Below, piece by piece: positions 62,912 to 64,000 of a stretch of DNA of 64,000 nucleotides (positions are counted from its first letter, which is position 1; each line of letters starts with the position of its first letter). The position numbers and the translations under genes were made by a program. The notes beneath the pieces were generated by a model. That model had not been told where the DNA came from and searched no databases. It was given only the letters and a program-made list of their open reading frames with translations. Source of the DNA: Altererythrobacter epoxidivorans (GTDB taxonomy: Bacteria; Pseudomonadota; Alphaproteobacteria; Sphingomonadales; Sphingomonadaceae); assembly GCF_001281485.1 (NCBI RefSeq), contig NZ_CP012669.1:1984001-2048000 (forward strand). Direction: 5' to 3'.

Positions 62912-63918
62912 TGCGCCTGGCGGCAATACTTCTCGCAGCGCATTGCTTGACGGCAGCATTGCCTGCGGTGGCTCAAGGCAGCACCTATGACCGCGCAGTT
63001 GCGGCAAGGCTCTCTGGCGACGCTGCCCTGTCAGTAGATCTGCTCGAACCCTGGCTTGAAGAGCATCCAGAGGATGTCGATGCCCGCGTGCAATACGGCT
63101 ACGCGCTGTTGGCGCTCGGTCGGTTCGACGAAGCGGAAAGCGCTTTTTCCAGAGTGCTGGTCACTGCACCCGAATACGAAGATGCAACGAAGGGTCGGAG
63201 CCTTGTCGCAGAGCGACGAGCACGTGGTTCGGCTACACGGTCGGGCTTCATTCTCCTCGAAGGGGCAATGAGCGAGCTCGAGGGCGGCCAGAGCGACTGG
63301 AAGGAAGCTGGTGCCGTTCTCGCGGTCCCTACCGGCGAGCGCGACATGCTCGACATCCGCGCCCATTGGTATGAGCGTTTCAGCGTCGAGGATGTCGAGC
63401 TGGGAGCACTTCTTACTCACCGAGCGGGCGAAAATGTGTGGCTCCGCGTAGGTGGCTCGATAACACCTTCCGCCGATTTTCGCCCTGAAATTGGCCTCAC
63501 CGCCGGAATTGATACACGGCTAGGCCCGAGCACAGTGTTGTCTCTCGACGGCGCTTGGCAGCGATTTCCTGCACAAGACGTCTGGAGCCTACGTCCAGGG
63601 ATCACACAATATTTGGGCGGAGGCCGCTTTGCCATTTCGGCCACGGCAAACGCAGTGGCTGCAGACAGCGACGATCTCCTGTTCGGCGCTTCTCTATGGG
63701 CCGACTATCTTCCACGAGAACGTGAAAGGCTTTTCTTTGGAATAGCATCTGGTCCGGAAACGGACTTGGGCGAGGTGCGCGATACGACAAGTCTGTTCGG
63801 AGGCGGGGAGATTCCGGTGACACAGGATATCTCGCTTATCGGCAGCCTCGCACATGAATGGCGTGAGACAGGATCTGATCGCACTGAAGGACGGATGGGG
63901 ATCAAGTTCAGCCTGTGA
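62911..63918 (+). CDS. YaiO-family outer-membrane protein with TPR
   Basis: A 335-residue exported protein. Signal peptide about 1-22 (TAALPAVAQ). A short TPR part (about 27-95; VQYGYALLALGRFDEAESAF) is followed by a beta-strand-rich barrel that ends GRMGIKFSL with a C-terminal aromatic-hydrophobic strand. This combination fits the YaiO family, often found with glycosyltransferase or exopolysaccharide genes. The start is ATG 62911; a GTG three bases earlier is also possible. Coupled to the response regulator and to the next gene. Confidence 0.8.
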   Translation: MRLAAILLAAHCLTAALPAVAQGSTYDRAVAARLSGDAALSVDLLEPWLEEHPEDVDARVQYGYALLALGRFDEAESAFSRVLVTAPEYEDATKGRSLVAERRARGSATRSGFILLEGAMSELEGGQSDWKEAGAVLAVPTGERDMLDIRAHWYERFSVEDVELGALLTHRAGENVWLRVGGSITPSADFRPEIGLTAGIDTRLGPSTVLSLDGAWQRFPAQDVWSLRPGITQYLGGGRFAISATANAVAADSDDLLFGASLWADYLPRERERLFFGIASGPETDLGEVRDTTSLFGGGEIPVTQDISLIGSLAHEWRETGSDRTEGRMGIKFSL

Positions 63919-64000
63919 CGACCCTCCGCGCCTTATGGGAAGTGTCCCTCGTGCTTTGTCTTCTGGGCGTGCTCGCCTTGTTTATCCTGATAAGCGCGCG
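63915..64000 (+). CDS. Membrane protein, N-terminal fragment
   Basis: A GTG at 63915 overlaps the YaiO-like stop (GTGA) and opens a frame that runs off the window after 28 codons. It encodes TTLRALWEVSLVLCLLG and continues hydrophobic, so it begins with a membrane helix. The identity cannot be told. Tight coupling suggests it works with the response regulator and YaiO protein. Confidence 0.6.
   Translation, partial: MTTLRALWEVSLVLCLLGVLALFILISA

Overview
The window looks like the chromosome of a GC-rich alphaproteobacterium of the Sphingomonadales, most likely Erythrobacteraceae. This is judged from the mix of families: a DUF1465/RcdA-like protein, two DUF465 proteins, an UrcA-family exported protein, TonB-dependent receptors next to catabolic genes, CtrA-type boxes and a compact alphaproteobacterial chemotaxis operon. 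Nothing here names the species.

Layout. 1-33 kb is mostly ordinary chromosome: the 5' part of ptsP, two divergent DUF465 genes, an RcdA-like gene, glpK, an MBL-fold/DUF4230 pair, nadA, a small gene broken by an in-frame TGA, DUF2254 and DUF885 proteins, a DMT transporter, an Old Yellow Enzyme, lipB with a coupled lipoprotein, a PmtA-like methyltransferase, an MFS transporter, arsC, a siderophore receptor behind two Fur-like sites, an orphan 2Fe-2S subunit with a class II aldolase, and a MATE pump. Then comes a seven-gene chemotaxis unit (cheA-W-Y-B-R, a GGDEF-EAL protein, a chemoreceptor) closed by a strong terminator.

33.7-47.4 kb is a catabolic locus: a CoA-transferase; a four-gene plus-strand operon (Fe-type alcohol dehydrogenase, acyl-CoA synthetase, Baeyer-Villiger monooxygenase, quinone oxidoreductase); a three-gene minus-strand operon (TonB-dependent receptor, MBL-fold hydrolase, cytochrome P450); a TetR regulator; and an FMN-dependent 2-hydroxyacid oxidase. 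Three control regions carry near-identical 12-bp sites (TACTGGCCAGTA-like), so the whole locus looks like one TetR-controlled regulon for uptake, oxygenation, ester/lactone opening and CoA activation of an unknown hydrophobic compound.

47.4-49.9 kb holds rlmJ, a RluE-type pseudouridine synthase and an SDR. At 50.05 kb a 3' fragment of an initiator tRNA lies beside a tyrosine integrase and marks the left end of a genomic island of visibly lower GC. Its cargo is a winged-helix/TPR regulator, a 1069-residue secreted protein with a duplicated module and six trefoil-type repeats, and a secreted CAP-domain protein. The right end of the island is not seen.

57.6-62.4 kb is a second catabolic unit (phosphotransferase, SDR, ACAD10/11-type acyl-CoA dehydrogenase, Zn alcohol dehydrogenase) divergent from a TetR gene across a perfect 16-bp palindrome. 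The kinase plus dehydrogenase pair suggests hydroxyacyl-CoA metabolism through a phosphorylated intermediate, as in the Lva pathway. The window ends with a response regulator, a YaiO-like outer-membrane protein and a truncated membrane gene, preceded by a perfect CtrA box. No rRNA, intact tRNA, CRISPR array or IS element was seen.
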